From assembly GCA_964559535.1 (NCBI GenBank), contig CAZLIC010000009.1:1-64000 (forward strand): a stretch of DNA of 64,000 nucleotides, given 5' to 3'. The position numbers were made by a program, and so were the translations under genes. Under the pieces are notes generated by a model. The model had not been told where the DNA came from and searched no databases. It saw only the letters and a program-made list of their open reading frames with translations. Positions 36,736 through 45,274 of the stretch are shown in pieces (within the stretch, counting starts at the first letter, position 1; each line of letters starts with the position of its first letter). This stretch comes from CAZLIC01 sp964559535. GTDB lineage: Bacteria; Pseudomonadota; Alphaproteobacteria; Rhodobacterales; Rhodobacteraceae.

Positions 36736-37242
36736 CTATTCCACGCCCTCGGGCGGGTCGGCCACAATGCGGCCGGCGGTCAGGTCGACGGTAGGCACTG
36801 CAGCAAGGGTAAAGGGAATCAGCAGGCTGCGGCCGTCGGGCGCGCGGATTTCCAGGATGTCGCCCGCGCCGTGGTTGTGCACGGCCGAGACCGTACCGAT
36901 GGGCACCCCGCCGGTGTCTTGCACGGCAAGCCCGATCAGGTCGGCATGGTAGTATTCATTGTCGGGCAGGCGCGGCAGGCGCGCGCGGTCAACCCACAGC
37001 GTGGTGCCGCGCAGGGCATCTGCCTGTTCCTTGGTGGCGACGCCTGACAGGCGCGCACCCAATCCGCCCGCCACAGGGCGGGTCAGGCGGACCGTGAACT
37101 TCTGCGTGCCGTCCTCGGAGAAGAGCGGACCATAGGCGGCGATGTCCTCGGGCGTCGAGCAGAACGACTTCAGCCGCACCTCGCCCTGCACGCCAAAGGC
37201 GCCACCGATGGCGCCCACGCAGATACGGTCAGCGGGGGGCAT
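36736..37242 (-). CDS. rimM: 16S rRNA processing protein RimM
   Basis: 168 residues. Assists maturation of the 30S head by binding S19. N-terminal barrel ICVGAIGGAFGVQGEVRLKSF and PRC-barrel ADLIGLAVQDTGGVPIGTVSAVHNHGAGDILEI are both present. It lies 27 bp after rpsP, the conserved order. Confidence 0.96.
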   Translation of the reverse strand: MPPADRICVGAIGGAFGVQGEVRLKSFCSTPEDIAAYGPLFSEDGTQKFTVRLTRPVAGGLGARLSGVATKEQADALRGTTLWVDRARLPRLPDNEYYHADLIGLAVQDTGGVPIGTVSAVHNHGAGDILEIRAPDGRSLLIPFTLAAVPTVDLTAGRIVADPPEGVE

Positions 37243-37269
37243 GATGCCCCCCTTGTTCCGTCACCAGGC

Positions 37270-37614
37270 TCACTCGGCCGCAGCCTTGGCGGCCTTCTTC
37301 GCCGCGCGCTCGGCCATCTGCTTGCCGGGTTTGGCGGCCTCGGGGTTGTTGCGGGCCTTCTTGGCCACAACGCCCGCGGCTTCCAGGAAGCGCGCCACGC
37401 GGTCGGTGGGCTGGGCGCCCTGGCTCAGCCAGTACTTCACGCGCTCCATGTCCATCTTGATGCGGCCTTCATCGTCTTTCGGCAGCATCGGATCGTAGAT
37501 GCCCAGCTTCTCGATGAAACGGCCGTCGCGCGGCATCCGGCTGTCGGAGGCGACGATGGAGTAGTGGGGGCGCTTCTTGGCACCGCCACGGGCGAGACGG
37601 ATCTTCATGGACAT
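37270..37614 (-). CDS. rpsP: 30S ribosomal protein S16
   Basis: 114 residues beginning MSMKIRLARGGAKKRPHYSIVASDSR with the family core IEKLGIYDPM and RVKYWLSQGAQPTDRVARFL. The C-terminus has the Lys/Ala-rich extension common in alphaproteobacteria. AAGGAGA lies 7 bases before the ATG at 37614. Confidence 0.97.
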   Translation of the reverse strand: MSMKIRLARGGAKKRPHYSIVASDSRMPRDGRFIEKLGIYDPMLPKDDEGRIKMDMERVKYWLSQGAQPTDRVARFLEAAGVVAKKARNNPEAAKPGKQMAERAAKKAAKAAAE

Positions 37615-37661
37615 GGGTGTTCTCCTTTGGATGTCCGGGGGTTGGCGGGATGCCTCCCGCC

Positions 37662-37982
37662 TTACTTCTGCAACTGCTCGTGGTGACGGATCACTTCCGA
37701 GATGATGAAGGCGAGGAATTTGCGGGCGAACTCGGGGTCGAGATCGGCCTCGCGCGAGAGCCATTCGAGACGCTCGATCTGCCGCGCCTCGCGCGCGGGG
37801 TCAGAGGGGGGCAGGCCGTGCTCGGCCTTCAGCCGGCCGACGGCCATGGTGTGCTTGAACCGCTCGGCCAGCGTGTAGACCAGGATCGCGTCCAGCCGGT
37901 CGATCGATTCGCGGTGCTCACGCAGGATGTCGGCCGCACGGGCGGCGGTTTCGTCGGAGGATAGCGTGGGGCCGTCAGCCAT
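37662..37982 (-). CDS. Chorismate mutase (AroQ type)
   Basis: 106 residues. Converts chorismate to prephenate for Phe/Tyr synthesis. An all-helical AroQ monomer: LREHRESIDRLDAILVYTLAERFKHTMAVGRLKAEHGLPPSDPARE, with the Arg/Lys/Glu set typical of the active site, and EFARKFLAFIISEVIRHHEQLQ at the end. Its start overlaps the preceding acetyltransferase stop by 8 bases. A monofunctional form without prephenate dehydratase. Confidence 0.93.
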   Translation of the reverse strand: MADGPTLSSDETAARAADILREHRESIDRLDAILVYTLAERFKHTMAVGRLKAEHGLPPSDPAREARQIERLEWLSREADLDPEFARKFLAFIISEVIRHHEQLQK

Positions 37983-38490
37983 GGGCGGTCTCCGTTGCGG
38001 GGTAGTGGCGCCAGACCTGCAAGTTGCTGCCGTGCGGCGAAAGTGCGCCTTTGTCGCGAACTGCACCGAGCCGGTTTGCCAATGCCTGTGACCGGGTGTT
38101 TTCCACAGCGATGTAGCTGACCGCGGTGCTCCAGCCCAGCATGCCGAAAACATGGTCGCGGCAAGCGGCAGCGGCTTCGGCGGCAAAGCCCTGGCCTTCG
38201 TTTGCTGCGTCCCACAGCGTCCAGGTCAGTTCGCGTTCGGGATGGCCTTCCGGGAAGAACGGGCCGAAGTGGCCGATGGCGGTGCCGGTGTCGTGGCGGA
38301 CGGCAATGAACCGCCCGAAGCCGCGCAGCGCCCAGTGGCCGAAGAAGGCGGCAAACAGCGTCCAGATCACGCCTCCGTCCTCGGCGGCTACGGTGGACCG
38401 CGGCGTCATCCGGTAGGCGCGGTAGGCGGGCCAGTCACCTGCCTCGGGCGGCCGCAGGGTCAGGCGGGCGGTCGACAGAACGTGGGTCAT
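37975..38490 (-). CDS. GNAT N-acetyltransferase (RimJ/RimL-like), third of three
   Basis: 171 residues. Opens MTHVLSTARLTLRPPEAGDW (the typical T-x-R-L-x-L-R strand); acetyl-CoA loop region NEGQGFAAEAAAACRDHVFGMLG and the SYIAVENTRSQALANRLGAV segment identify the family. Starts in an ATGA overlap with the second paralogue. The substrate is unknown; protein or small-molecule amines are usual for this subgroup. Confidence 0.88.
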   Translation of the reverse strand: MTHVLSTARLTLRPPEAGDWPAYRAYRMTPRSTVAAEDGGVIWTLFAAFFGHWALRGFGRFIAVRHDTGTAIGHFGPFFPEGHPERELTWTLWDAANEGQGFAAEAAAACRDHVFGMLGWSTAVSYIAVENTRSQALANRLGAVRDKGALSPHGSNLQVWRHYPATETAHG

Positions 38491-38990
38491 GCGGGCGCCC
38501 CCAGATCGTGGCGGATCACCACATCGCCGGGGTCGATGCCCGGCAGCGTGGGGTCGATCACACCGCCGATGCGCAGGCCGGTGGCGATGGACCGGGCGTT
38601 GCCGGGGTCGATGATGCTGACCAGCCGCCGCCAGCCGAAGGTCTGGCGCGCCCAGGACTTCACTGCCTGCGCTGCCTCGGCGGCGATGCCCTGGCCTTCG
38701 GCCACCGGGATCACGAACCAGCCCAGTTCGGGTTCGGGGAATTCGGCCGCGTGATAGATGCCCACCTCGCCCACATAGCGCCCCTGCATCGTCACGCTGA
38801 ACGGCCCATAACCCATCAGCAGCCACTGACCGACTTCCGAGGCAAAGATGCGCCAGGCGTCGACGCGGTCGAAAGGGCCGCCTTCCCAGACCGAGCGATC
38901 CGAAGCGTAGAAATTGGCTCGATGTTCGAAATCGGCCAGTTCGGGCAGGCGAAGCGCCAGGCGCGGGGTGTTCAGGGTTGGAATAGTCAT
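38487..38990 (-). CDS. GNAT N-acetyltransferase (RimJ/RimL-like), second of three
   Basis: 167 residues. N-terminus MTIPTLNTPRLALRLPELADF, acetyl-CoA loop AEGQGIAAEAAQAVKSWARQTFG and C-terminal DPGNARSIATGLRIGGVID. The shared GGP.D..DAW.IFASEVGQW block also occurs in the first paralogue as GGPYDGWAAWGVFCHQIAGW, so the two are close duplicates. It overlaps its neighbours on both sides by four bases. Confidence 0.88.
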   Translation of the reverse strand: MTIPTLNTPRLALRLPELADFEHRANFYASDRSVWEGGPFDRVDAWRIFASEVGQWLLMGYGPFSVTMQGRYVGEVGIYHAAEFPEPELGWFVIPVAEGQGIAAEAAQAVKSWARQTFGWRRLVSIIDPGNARSIATGLRIGGVIDPTLPGIDPGDVVIRHDLGAPA

Positions 38991-39499
38991 AGCTGCGCCC
39001 CGCGGTTGTGGCGCCAGACGATGTCGTCGTCGTCTTGCACGGCCGCGTCCGGGTCGATCACGGCACCAAGCCGCCGTGCAACGGCCTGCGAGGCGTGGTT
39101 TTCGGGGTCGGTATAGCTGACAAGGCTTTCCACGGGCAGGTGGACAAACCCCCAGTCTCGAAGTGCCCGCGCCGCTTCGGTGGCGAAACCCTGGCCCTCG
39201 TGGCCGTCGTAGAGTTGCCAGCCAAGCTCTGTTTCGGGGAACAGCGGGCCGCCATTGATCTCGACCATGCCGACGGCCACGCCGGTGTCGCTGCGCAGGA
39301 CCGTCAGGCCGCCGTGGCCGAAGAGCTGCCAGCCGGCGATCTGATGGCAGAACACGCCCCAGGCCGCCCAGCCATCATAGGGCCCGCCGATGAAGACCGA
39401 ACGCGCAGACGCAAGGAATGCGGCATACGCCGGATAATCGGCCATGACCGGGACGCGCAGCGTCAGGCGCGGTGTGTGCAGGACGGGCGGGGTCATCAC
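38987..39499 (-). CDS. GNAT N-acetyltransferase (RimJ/RimL-like), first of three
   Basis: 170 residues. N-terminus MMTPPVLHTPRLTLRVPVMADY, acetyl-CoA loop HEGQGFATEAARALRDWG and C-terminal YTDPENHASQAVARRLGAVID. Start codons at 39499 and 39496 overlap the ffh stop, so it is translated with ffh. Substrate unknown. Confidence 0.88.
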   Translation of the reverse strand: MMTPPVLHTPRLTLRVPVMADYPAYAAFLASARSVFIGGPYDGWAAWGVFCHQIAGWQLFGHGGLTVLRSDTGVAVGMVEINGGPLFPETELGWQLYDGHEGQGFATEAARALRDWGFVHLPVESLVSYTDPENHASQAVARRLGAVIDPDAAVQDDDDIVWRHNRGAQL

Positions 39500-40995
39500 T
39501 TCTTCTTCATCAGCCCCGACAGGCCCGCGGGCAGCGTCATGCCGCGCGGCATGCCGGGCATTCCCATGCCGGGGCCGCCCATCCCCTGCTTCATGCCCTG
39601 CGCCGCCTCGGCCAACTGTTCGGGTGTCATCTTGGACGGGTCGGGCATGCCGCCCTTGCCCATGAACTGGCGGATCATCTGCTTCAGCCCGCCGCCCTTG
39701 CCCATGGTCTTCATCAGGTCGGCCATCTGGCGGTGCTGCTTCAGCAGGCGGTTCAGGTCGGACACGTCGAGCCCCGCCCCGGCCGCGATGCGGCGTTTGC
39801 GGCTGGCCTGCAGAAGGTCGGGGTTGGCGCGTTCCTTCTTGGTCATCGAGTTGATCAGCGCCACCTGGCGGCGCAGCATGGTGTCGTCCAGCCCGGCCGC
39901 CGCTGCCTGCTGTTGCATCTTGCCCATGCCCGGCAGCATGCCCATCAGGCCCTGCATGCCACCCATCTTCAACATCTGTTCCAGCTGCATCTTCAGGTCG
40001 TTCATGTTGAACAGACCCTTGGCAAACCGCTTCGCCATCCGCTCGGCGTGTTCGGCCTCGAAGGTTTCCTGCGCCTTCTGCACCAGCGCCACGATGTCGC
40101 CCATGCCCAGGATGCGGCCTGCCACGCGTTCGGCGTCGAACACGTCCAGCGCGTCCATCTTTTCGCCCAGACCGACGAACCGGATGGGCTTGCCGGTGAC
40201 GGCGCGCATGGAAAGGGCCGCGCCACCACGCCCGTCGCCGTCCATCCGAGTCAGAACCACGCCCGAGATGCCCACCTTGGCGTCGAATTCCGAGGCCACG
40301 CGCACGGCGTCCTGCCCGGTCAGGCCATCGACCACCAGCAGCGTCTCGCGCGGCTGGGCGATGTCGCGCACCGCCTGCACCTCGTCCATCAGCACGTCGT
40401 CGATGTGCAGACGGCCGGCGGTGTCCAGCATCAGCACGTCATAGCCGCCCATGGCGGCCTGTGTTTTCGCGCGGCGGGCGATCTGCACCGCCGTTTCGCC
40501 CTTCACGATCGGCAGACTGTCGACGCCGATCTGTGCGGCCAGGATCTGCAACTGCTCCATGGCGGCCGGGCGGTTGGTGTCCAGCGAGGCCAGCAGCAGG
40601 CGCTTGCCGTTCTTTTCCTTCAGGCGCTTGGCAAGTTTCGCGGTGGTCGTGGTCTTGCCCGACCCCTGCAGGCCCACCATCAACACGGCGGCAGGCGGGT
40701 TGTCGATCTTCAGCGCATCGACCGGCCCCTCGCCGGTCAGCATCCGCACCAGTTCGTCATGCACGAACTTGACGACCATCTGGCCGGGGGTAATGGACTT
40801 TGTCACCGCCACGCCGGTGGCCTTGTCCTGTACCTTGCGGGTAAAGTCGCGCACCACGGGCAGGCTGACGTCGGCATCCAGCAGGGCAGTGCGCACTTCG
40901 CGCAGGGCAGCGGCCACGTCGGCCTCGGACAGGGCGGCAGACTTGGTCAGACGGTCGAAGACGCCGCCCAGGCGTTCGGAGAGGGATTCGAACAT
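39496..40995 (-). CDS. ffh: Signal recognition particle GTPase Ffh
   Basis: 499 residues. With 4.5S RNA it targets nascent membrane proteins to FtsY/SecYEG. GTPase motifs: GLQGSGKTTTTAKLA (G1), DTNRPAAMEQL, DTAGRLHID (G3), TRMDGDGRGGAALS (G4) and GLGEKMDALDVFD. The Met-rich M domain follows (QLEQMLKMGGMQGLMGMLPGMGKM) with the RNA-binding RRRIAAGAG-like SRKRRIAAGAG. The tail GGPGMGMPGMPRGMTLPAG is extended and Met/Gly-rich. First gene of the minus-strand run ffh-GNATx3-chorismate mutase-rpsP-rimM. Confidence 0.97.
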   Translation of the reverse strand: MFESLSERLGGVFDRLTKSAALSEADVAAALREVRTALLDADVSLPVVRDFTRKVQDKATGVAVTKSITPGQMVVKFVHDELVRMLTGEGPVDALKIDNPPAAVLMVGLQGSGKTTTTAKLAKRLKEKNGKRLLLASLDTNRPAAMEQLQILAAQIGVDSLPIVKGETAVQIARRAKTQAAMGGYDVLMLDTAGRLHIDDVLMDEVQAVRDIAQPRETLLVVDGLTGQDAVRVASEFDAKVGISGVVLTRMDGDGRGGAALSMRAVTGKPIRFVGLGEKMDALDVFDAERVAGRILGMGDIVALVQKAQETFEAEHAERMAKRFAKGLFNMNDLKMQLEQMLKMGGMQGLMGMLPGMGKMQQQAAAAGLDDTMLRRQVALINSMTKKERANPDLLQASRKRRIAAGAGLDVSDLNRLLKQHRQMADLMKTMGKGGGLKQMIRQFMGKGGMPDPSKMTPEQLAEAAQGMKQGMGGPGMGMPGMPRGMTLPAGLSGLMKKK

Positions 40996-41199
40996 GTCTC
41001 ACTCCATTCGGTTTCCCCAAGACATGGGGGCGGGGCGGTCGTCTGTCATCTCCGCATCTGCGGACGGGCGGGCCAATGCGGAAAGGCGCCTGCGGGCGCA
41101 ACGCGCTGGCAGACGGCGATCCCGGGCATGACCCAAGGGACCGGAAGCGTTCAGCCTCCGGGGAATTGGACGGTCGGATACGCCCGCGCCCTGATGGAG

Positions 41200-41739
41200 T
41201 CAAGTCTGGTCGGGGATGGCAAGGTCGGCCGGCAGCAGATCCTTCCCCCGCAACACACCGAGCCAGCCGTTTACCGCATCCACCGCGACGAACGCCCCGC
41301 GCCCTCCTGCGTAGATGGAGGTCAATGGCATCTTCTCGGTGGCCGTCCGCAGAACCGGACGATGGGTGTTCCGGCGCCGAGCACGTTCACCGTGCGAACT
41401 CCGTGACCGGTCGATCGAGGTTTCCACAAAGGCGTGCTGAACCTCTGACAGACGCAGCATCCGCTCGCTCTCCCCAATCAGTGTCGCCGTGCGGATCATC
41501 ACAGAATCTGCGGCGGCATCAAAGGTCACGCGGATGCGGCGGATGAAGATCGCGAAACACCCGCACATGGCAATTGCGACACCGAAAACGGCCAGGCTTG
41601 CCTTCGTCTCGGTCGCCCATAGCCGCATCCCCAGTAATACCATGACTAGGATCAGGGCGATCAGCACAGCGCCCATCAACCAGGGCCGGAACTCGATGAC
41701 CAGGCGCTGACGTGTGTTTTCGGTAACAATCATAGGCAC
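41200..41739 (-). CDS. Two-helix membrane protein of unknown function
   Basis: 179 residues. Two adjacent membrane segments (WLMGAVLIALILVMVLLGMRLW and SLAVFGVAIAMCGCFAIFI) precede a cytoplasmic-type region with beta strands (IRVTFDAAADSVMIRT, RLSEVQHAFVET) and an Arg-rich loop (RSSHGERARRRNTHR). The architecture resembles small PH-like membrane proteins, but I cannot name a family. It is isolated and divergent from a LysR gene 121 bp away. Confidence 0.65.
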   Translation of the reverse strand: MPMIVTENTRQRLVIEFRPWLMGAVLIALILVMVLLGMRLWATETKASLAVFGVAIAMCGCFAIFIRRIRVTFDAAADSVMIRTATLIGESERMLRLSEVQHAFVETSIDRSRSSHGERARRRNTHRPVLRTATEKMPLTSIYAGGRGAFVAVDAVNGWLGVLRGKDLLPADLAIPDQT

Positions 41740-41860
41740 CTCAGGATCGCATAACTCTCAGACTTGCTGCGGGTTCCGGCCCGCGTCAAGCCTGTTGCCC
41801 TTTCCTTCGCTGCGGTGCGGTGCATTACTGAAACGATGGAGAGTCGGAGGCGCGCAGGAC

Positions 41861-42748
41861 ATGGGTTTCGACAATTGGGACGAGGTCCGCACGGCCTTTC
41901 ACGTGGCGCGGCTGGGCACGGTTTCGGGGGCGGCCGATCTTCTGGGGGTGCATCATGCGACCGTCATCCGCCACATCGACGCGCTGGAAAAGCGGCTGGG
42001 GGTCAAGCTGTTCCAGCGCCATGCCCGCGGCTACACGCCCACCGAGGCCGGGAGAGACCTGCTGGCCGTGGCCCAGGTGACCGAGGATCAACTGGCGCAG
42101 TTGTCCAGCCGCATCAAGGGGCAGGGCGAGTCCGTCTCAGGTGAGCTTGTCGTGACGTCGATCATCGGGCTTGCGCCACTTCTGGTGCCCGCTCTGGCAT
42201 CGTTTCAAGCCGAGCATGACGGGTTGGTGGTGCGGTATCTGACCGACTTTCGCCTGTTCCGACTGGATTTCGGCGAGGCGCATGTGGCGATCCGCGCAGG
42301 CGCCGCACCACAAGAGCCCGACAACGTGGTGCAGCCGTTCCTGCGCATGCGGGTGGGCATGTACGCCTCGCCCAGCTACGTGGCGCGGCATGGACTTCCC
42401 CTGGTTCCCGAGGACCTGCCGCGCCACCGGTTCATCATGCCTGATGACCCGTCGTCGCGCGCGCCCTTCAACCTCTGGCTCCGCGCGCTGGTCCCCCCCG
42501 AGTCGCTTTCGTTCCTGTCGTCCGAACCCGCGGCCCAGGAACAAGCAATCGTTGCCGGCGCCGGGATCGGTTTCCTGATGACCTATCGTGCGGCGAACAT
42601 TCCGGGTCTGGTCGAGGTGATGCCGCCGCGACCCGATTGGGAGGCGCCGCTTTGGCTGGTGACCCATGTGGACCTGCACCGGACGCTGAAGGTGCAGAGG
42701 TTCCTGTCGCATCTGAAGCAGGCGGCGCAGGACTGGACCGGGTTGTGA
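41861..42748 (+). CDS. LysR-family transcriptional regulator
   Basis: 295 residues. Winged helix at the N-terminus: FHVARLGTVSGAADLLGVHHATVIRHIDALEKRLGVKLFQRHARGYTPTEAG. Effector domain of the PBP type: SGELVVTSIIGLAPLLVPALASFQ onward. The HHATVIRHI recognition helix marks the subgroup in which the binding domain is often clipped. GGAGG lies 10 bases before ATG 41861. Its stop overlaps the next start (GTGA), so it is coupled to the exporter gene it may control. Confidence 0.9.
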   Translation: MGFDNWDEVRTAFHVARLGTVSGAADLLGVHHATVIRHIDALEKRLGVKLFQRHARGYTPTEAGRDLLAVAQVTEDQLAQLSSRIKGQGESVSGELVVTSIIGLAPLLVPALASFQAEHDGLVVRYLTDFRLFRLDFGEAHVAIRAGAAPQEPDNVVQPFLRMRVGMYASPSYVARHGLPLVPEDLPRHRFIMPDDPSSRAPFNLWLRALVPPESLSFLSSEPAAQEQAIVAGAGIGFLMTYRAANIPGLVEVMPPRPDWEAPLWLVTHVDLHRTLKVQRFLSHLKQAAQDWTGL

Positions 42749-43653
42749 CGCCGCAGGCCCGCGGGCATCTGGCGATGCTGGCATTTTCGGCGCTGGTTGC
42801 GGGGTCATTTGCACTGGGCGCGCGGATGGCGAACCTGGTGGACCCCGGTGCCTTTACCTCGCTGCGCTTCCTGCTGGCCACGGCGGTGGTGGGGGTGATG
42901 GCGCTGGCGTCGGGCGGGCCGGACCTGCGGGCGTTCCGCGCGCCCTGGCGGGTGCTGGTGCTGGGCGGGCTGATTGCCAGCTACTTTGTGCTGATGTTCG
43001 AGGGGTTGAAGACGGCGTTGCCGGTCAGTGCCGCGGCGGTGTTCACGCTGACCCCGCCGATGGCGGCCCTGTTCGGCTGGATCGTGTTGCGGCAGGTGAC
43101 CGGGCCATGGGTGGCCCTGGCGCTGGGGGTGGGCGGGGCCGGGGCGCTGTGGGTGATCTTCCGCGGTGACGGGGCGGCGTTCCGGGCCATGGCCGTGGGC
43201 CACGGCGAGGTGGTCTATTTCGTCGGTTGCGCCGCGCATGCGCTGTACGCGCCGATGGTGCGGCGGTTGAACCGGGGCGAGGGTGCGGCGTCGTTCACCT
43301 TTGCCACGCTGGCGGCCGGAACGGTGCTGCTGGCCGTCTGGGCAGCGCCCGCGATCCGCGCCACCGACTGGGCCAACCTGCCGGGAATCGTGTGGGTCAC
43401 GCTGGGGTACACCGTTGTGGCCGCAACCGCGTTTTCCTTTGTGCTGTTGCAGTACGCCACGCTGCGCCTGCCCGCGGCCAAGGTGATGGCCTACACCTTC
43501 CTTGTTCCCAGCTGGGTGATTCTGTGGGAAGTGGTGCTGGGCGCAAGCTGGCCTGCCGCGCGTGTGGCAACGGGCGTTGCGATGACGGCTGTGGCGCTGC
43601 TCTTGCTGCTGCGGCCTGATTCGCCCCGACAGACCGGCGCAGAAAAGTGGTGA
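42745..43653 (+). CDS. DMT/EamA-family exporter
   Basis: 302 residues with ten predicted membrane helices in two EamA halves; the internal duplication is seen in FEGLKTALPVSAAAVFTLTPPMAALFGWIVL and the second-half LLQYATLRLPAAKVMAYTFLVPSWVILWE. It probably exports a metabolite or amino acid. GTG 42745 overlaps the LysR stop by four bases and begins at the first helix; a longer frame from 42637 would lie inside the regulator. Confidence 0.88.
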   Translation: MTPQARGHLAMLAFSALVAGSFALGARMANLVDPGAFTSLRFLLATAVVGVMALASGGPDLRAFRAPWRVLVLGGLIASYFVLMFEGLKTALPVSAAAVFTLTPPMAALFGWIVLRQVTGPWVALALGVGGAGALWVIFRGDGAAFRAMAVGHGEVVYFVGCAAHALYAPMVRRLNRGEGAASFTFATLAAGTVLLAVWAAPAIRATDWANLPGIVWVTLGYTVVAATAFSFVLLQYATLRLPAAKVMAYTFLVPSWVILWEVVLGASWPAARVATGVAMTAVALLLLLRPDSPRQTGAEKW

Positions 43654-43736
43654 TTCTGTGGCTGCAGCCGTGCTAGCGTCCGCGGCGCAGCCACACGGGA
43701 CACGTGCTGGCCAAGGCAGAGTTGCAAGAGGCGCAG

Positions 43737-44546
43737 ATGGAACAGATCGAAACGCTTGTGAAGAACCCGAAATTCCAGAATTTCATTGTCGGCGTGATCC
43801 TTGTGAACGCCGTCACCCTTGGCCTCATGACGATGGAGCTTTCGCCCGGCACCCTGCAGTTCCTGGCCTTTCTCGACACCGTCTGCCTGGTCATTTTCTG
43901 CGTGGAAATCGCAATGAAGCTCTTGGTGCTGCGTGGCAGCTTCTTCCGCGACGGCTGGAACGTGTTCGACCTGATCGTGATCGTCATCGCACTGATGCCC
44001 GCGGCAGGCCCGTGGTCGGTGCTGCGGGCGCTGCGCGTGCTGCGGGTGATGCGGCTGGTCACGGCGGTGCCGTCGATGCGGCGGGTGCTGAACGGCATGT
44101 TCGCGGCGCTGCCCGGCGGCGCCTCGGTCGCGGGCATCCTTCTCATCCTGTACTATGTGGGCGCCATCATTGGCACCACGATGTTCGGCAACGATGTGCC
44201 CCAATACTTTGGCGACATCGGCACCACCTTCTTCACGCTGTTCCAACTGATGACGCTGGAAGGCTGGAACGGGATCGCCGAGGCGGTGATGGCACACCAG
44301 CCGCAGGCGTGGCCGTTCTTCGTGATCTTCATCATCTTCACCAACTTCACCACGCTGAACCTGCTGTTCGGCATCATCGTGGATGCGATGGAGGCGGCGA
44401 AGGAGGAAGAGGTGCGCGACGTAATGGCGGTGAAGGGTGTCGAGATCGAGCAGATTTCCGACGGCATGCGGCTGGTCAAGATCGAGGAAGAGGTTCGGCA
44501 GATGCACACGCTGCTGGCCGAAATCCGTTCGGCCCAGAAGGCCTAG
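43737..44546 (+). CDS. Bacterial voltage-gated sodium channel (BacNav family)
   Basis: 269 residues, the usual size for single-repeat Nav channels that assemble as tetramers. S1-S4 voltage sensor: S4 carries four Arg at three-residue spacing (RALRVLRVMRLV). Pore: FFTLFQLMTLEGWNGIAEAV with filter TLEGW (Thr173-Trp177), where most family members have TLESW. S6 ends NLLFGIIVDAMEAA, followed by a cytoplasmic coiled coil (IEEEVRQMHTLLAEIRSAQ). ATG 43737 is preceded by AAGAGG at 5 bases; a GTG at 43704 is less likely. It stands alone between an exporter and efp. Confidence 0.9.
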   Translation: MEQIETLVKNPKFQNFIVGVILVNAVTLGLMTMELSPGTLQFLAFLDTVCLVIFCVEIAMKLLVLRGSFFRDGWNVFDLIVIVIALMPAAGPWSVLRALRVLRVMRLVTAVPSMRRVLNGMFAALPGGASVAGILLILYYVGAIIGTTMFGNDVPQYFGDIGTTFFTLFQLMTLEGWNGIAEAVMAHQPQAWPFFVIFIIFTNFTTLNLLFGIIVDAMEAAKEEEVRDVMAVKGVEIEQISDGMRLVKIEEEVRQMHTLLAEIRSAQKA

Positions 44547-44565
44547 GGCGGCCCGGCAAACAAAG

Positions 44566-44592
44566 ACGGGCGGCCCGCCGGGCCGCCCGTTT
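44566..44592. terminator. Bidirectional terminator between sodium channel and efp
   Basis: Perfect 11-bp stem ACGGGCGGCCC / GGGCCGCCCGT with a GCC loop, flanked by CAAAG on the left and TTTGC on the right, serving two convergent genes. Confidence 0.75.
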
Positions 44593-44614
44593 GCATTGCG
44601 CAAGGCCCGCGCCG

Positions 44615-45184
44615 TCAGTCTCGCGCGCGTTCCACATAGCTGTTGTCGTCGGTGTTGATGACGATGCGGGAGCCAGGCCCGATGTGCGGCGGCACCATCA
44701 CGCGCAGGCCGCTGTCCGTCATCGCTGGCTTGTAGGACGACGAGGCCGTCTGCCCCTTCACCACCGGCTCGGTCTCGGTGATTTCCACGGTAATCTTCTG
44801 CGGCACTTCCAGCGCGATGGCGACGCCCTCGAAGGTCTTGACGTAGCAGCGCATGCCTTCCTGCAGGTAGACCTTGTTTTCGCCCACCACGTCAGCGCCG
44901 ATGGCCAGCTGGTCATAGGTTTCGGGCTCCATGAAATGGAACCCCTCACCGTCTTCGTACAGGAAGTCGTAGCTGCGCTCGTCGACGGTCGCCTTTTCCA
45001 CCGCATCGGTGGTCTTCCAGCGCTCGCTGACCTTCACCCCGTCGCTGATGCGGCGCATGTCCACGCTGGTGGTCGGCGTGCCCTTGCCGGGGTGGAAGTT
45101 GGCGGCGTTCAGCACGACGTAAAGACGGCCTTCCATCTCGACGACGTTGCCCTTGCGGAGGGAAGAGGCGATGACCTTGACCAT
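44615..45184 (-). CDS. efp: Translation elongation factor P
   Basis: 189 residues. Rescues ribosomes stalled at polyproline. Domain I carries the modification-site Lys34 in FHPGKGTPT, domain III ends SSYKPAMTDSGLRVMVPPHIGPGSRIVINTDDNSYVERA. The lysyl-modifying enzyme EpmA is encoded divergently 90 bp away, indicating that this EF-P is beta-lysylated. Start at 45184 (MVKVIASSLRKGNVVEM). Confidence 0.96.
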   Translation of the reverse strand: MVKVIASSLRKGNVVEMEGRLYVVLNAANFHPGKGTPTTSVDMRRISDGVKVSERWKTTDAVEKATVDERSYDFLYEDGEGFHFMEPETYDQLAIGADVVGENKVYLQEGMRCYVKTFEGVAIALEVPQKITVEITETEPVVKGQTASSSYKPAMTDSGLRVMVPPHIGPGSRIVINTDDNSYVERARD

Positions 45185-45274
45185 GGCGGACCTTTGGCTG
45201 CGCGGGCCTTGCGCGGCCCCATTCGGCGCGGCATCTAACGCATCCCGCGCGACAGCGCCAGACGGAAGCAGAAC

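Noticed and set aside
37975..39499. GNAT toxin-antitoxin modules
   Set aside because: No small DNA-binding antitoxin gene accompanies any of the three acetyltransferases, and they overlap housekeeping genes.
43658..45238. 526-codon plus-strand frame across the channel and efp
   Set aside because: Runs in a shadow frame through the sodium-channel gene and antisense to efp.
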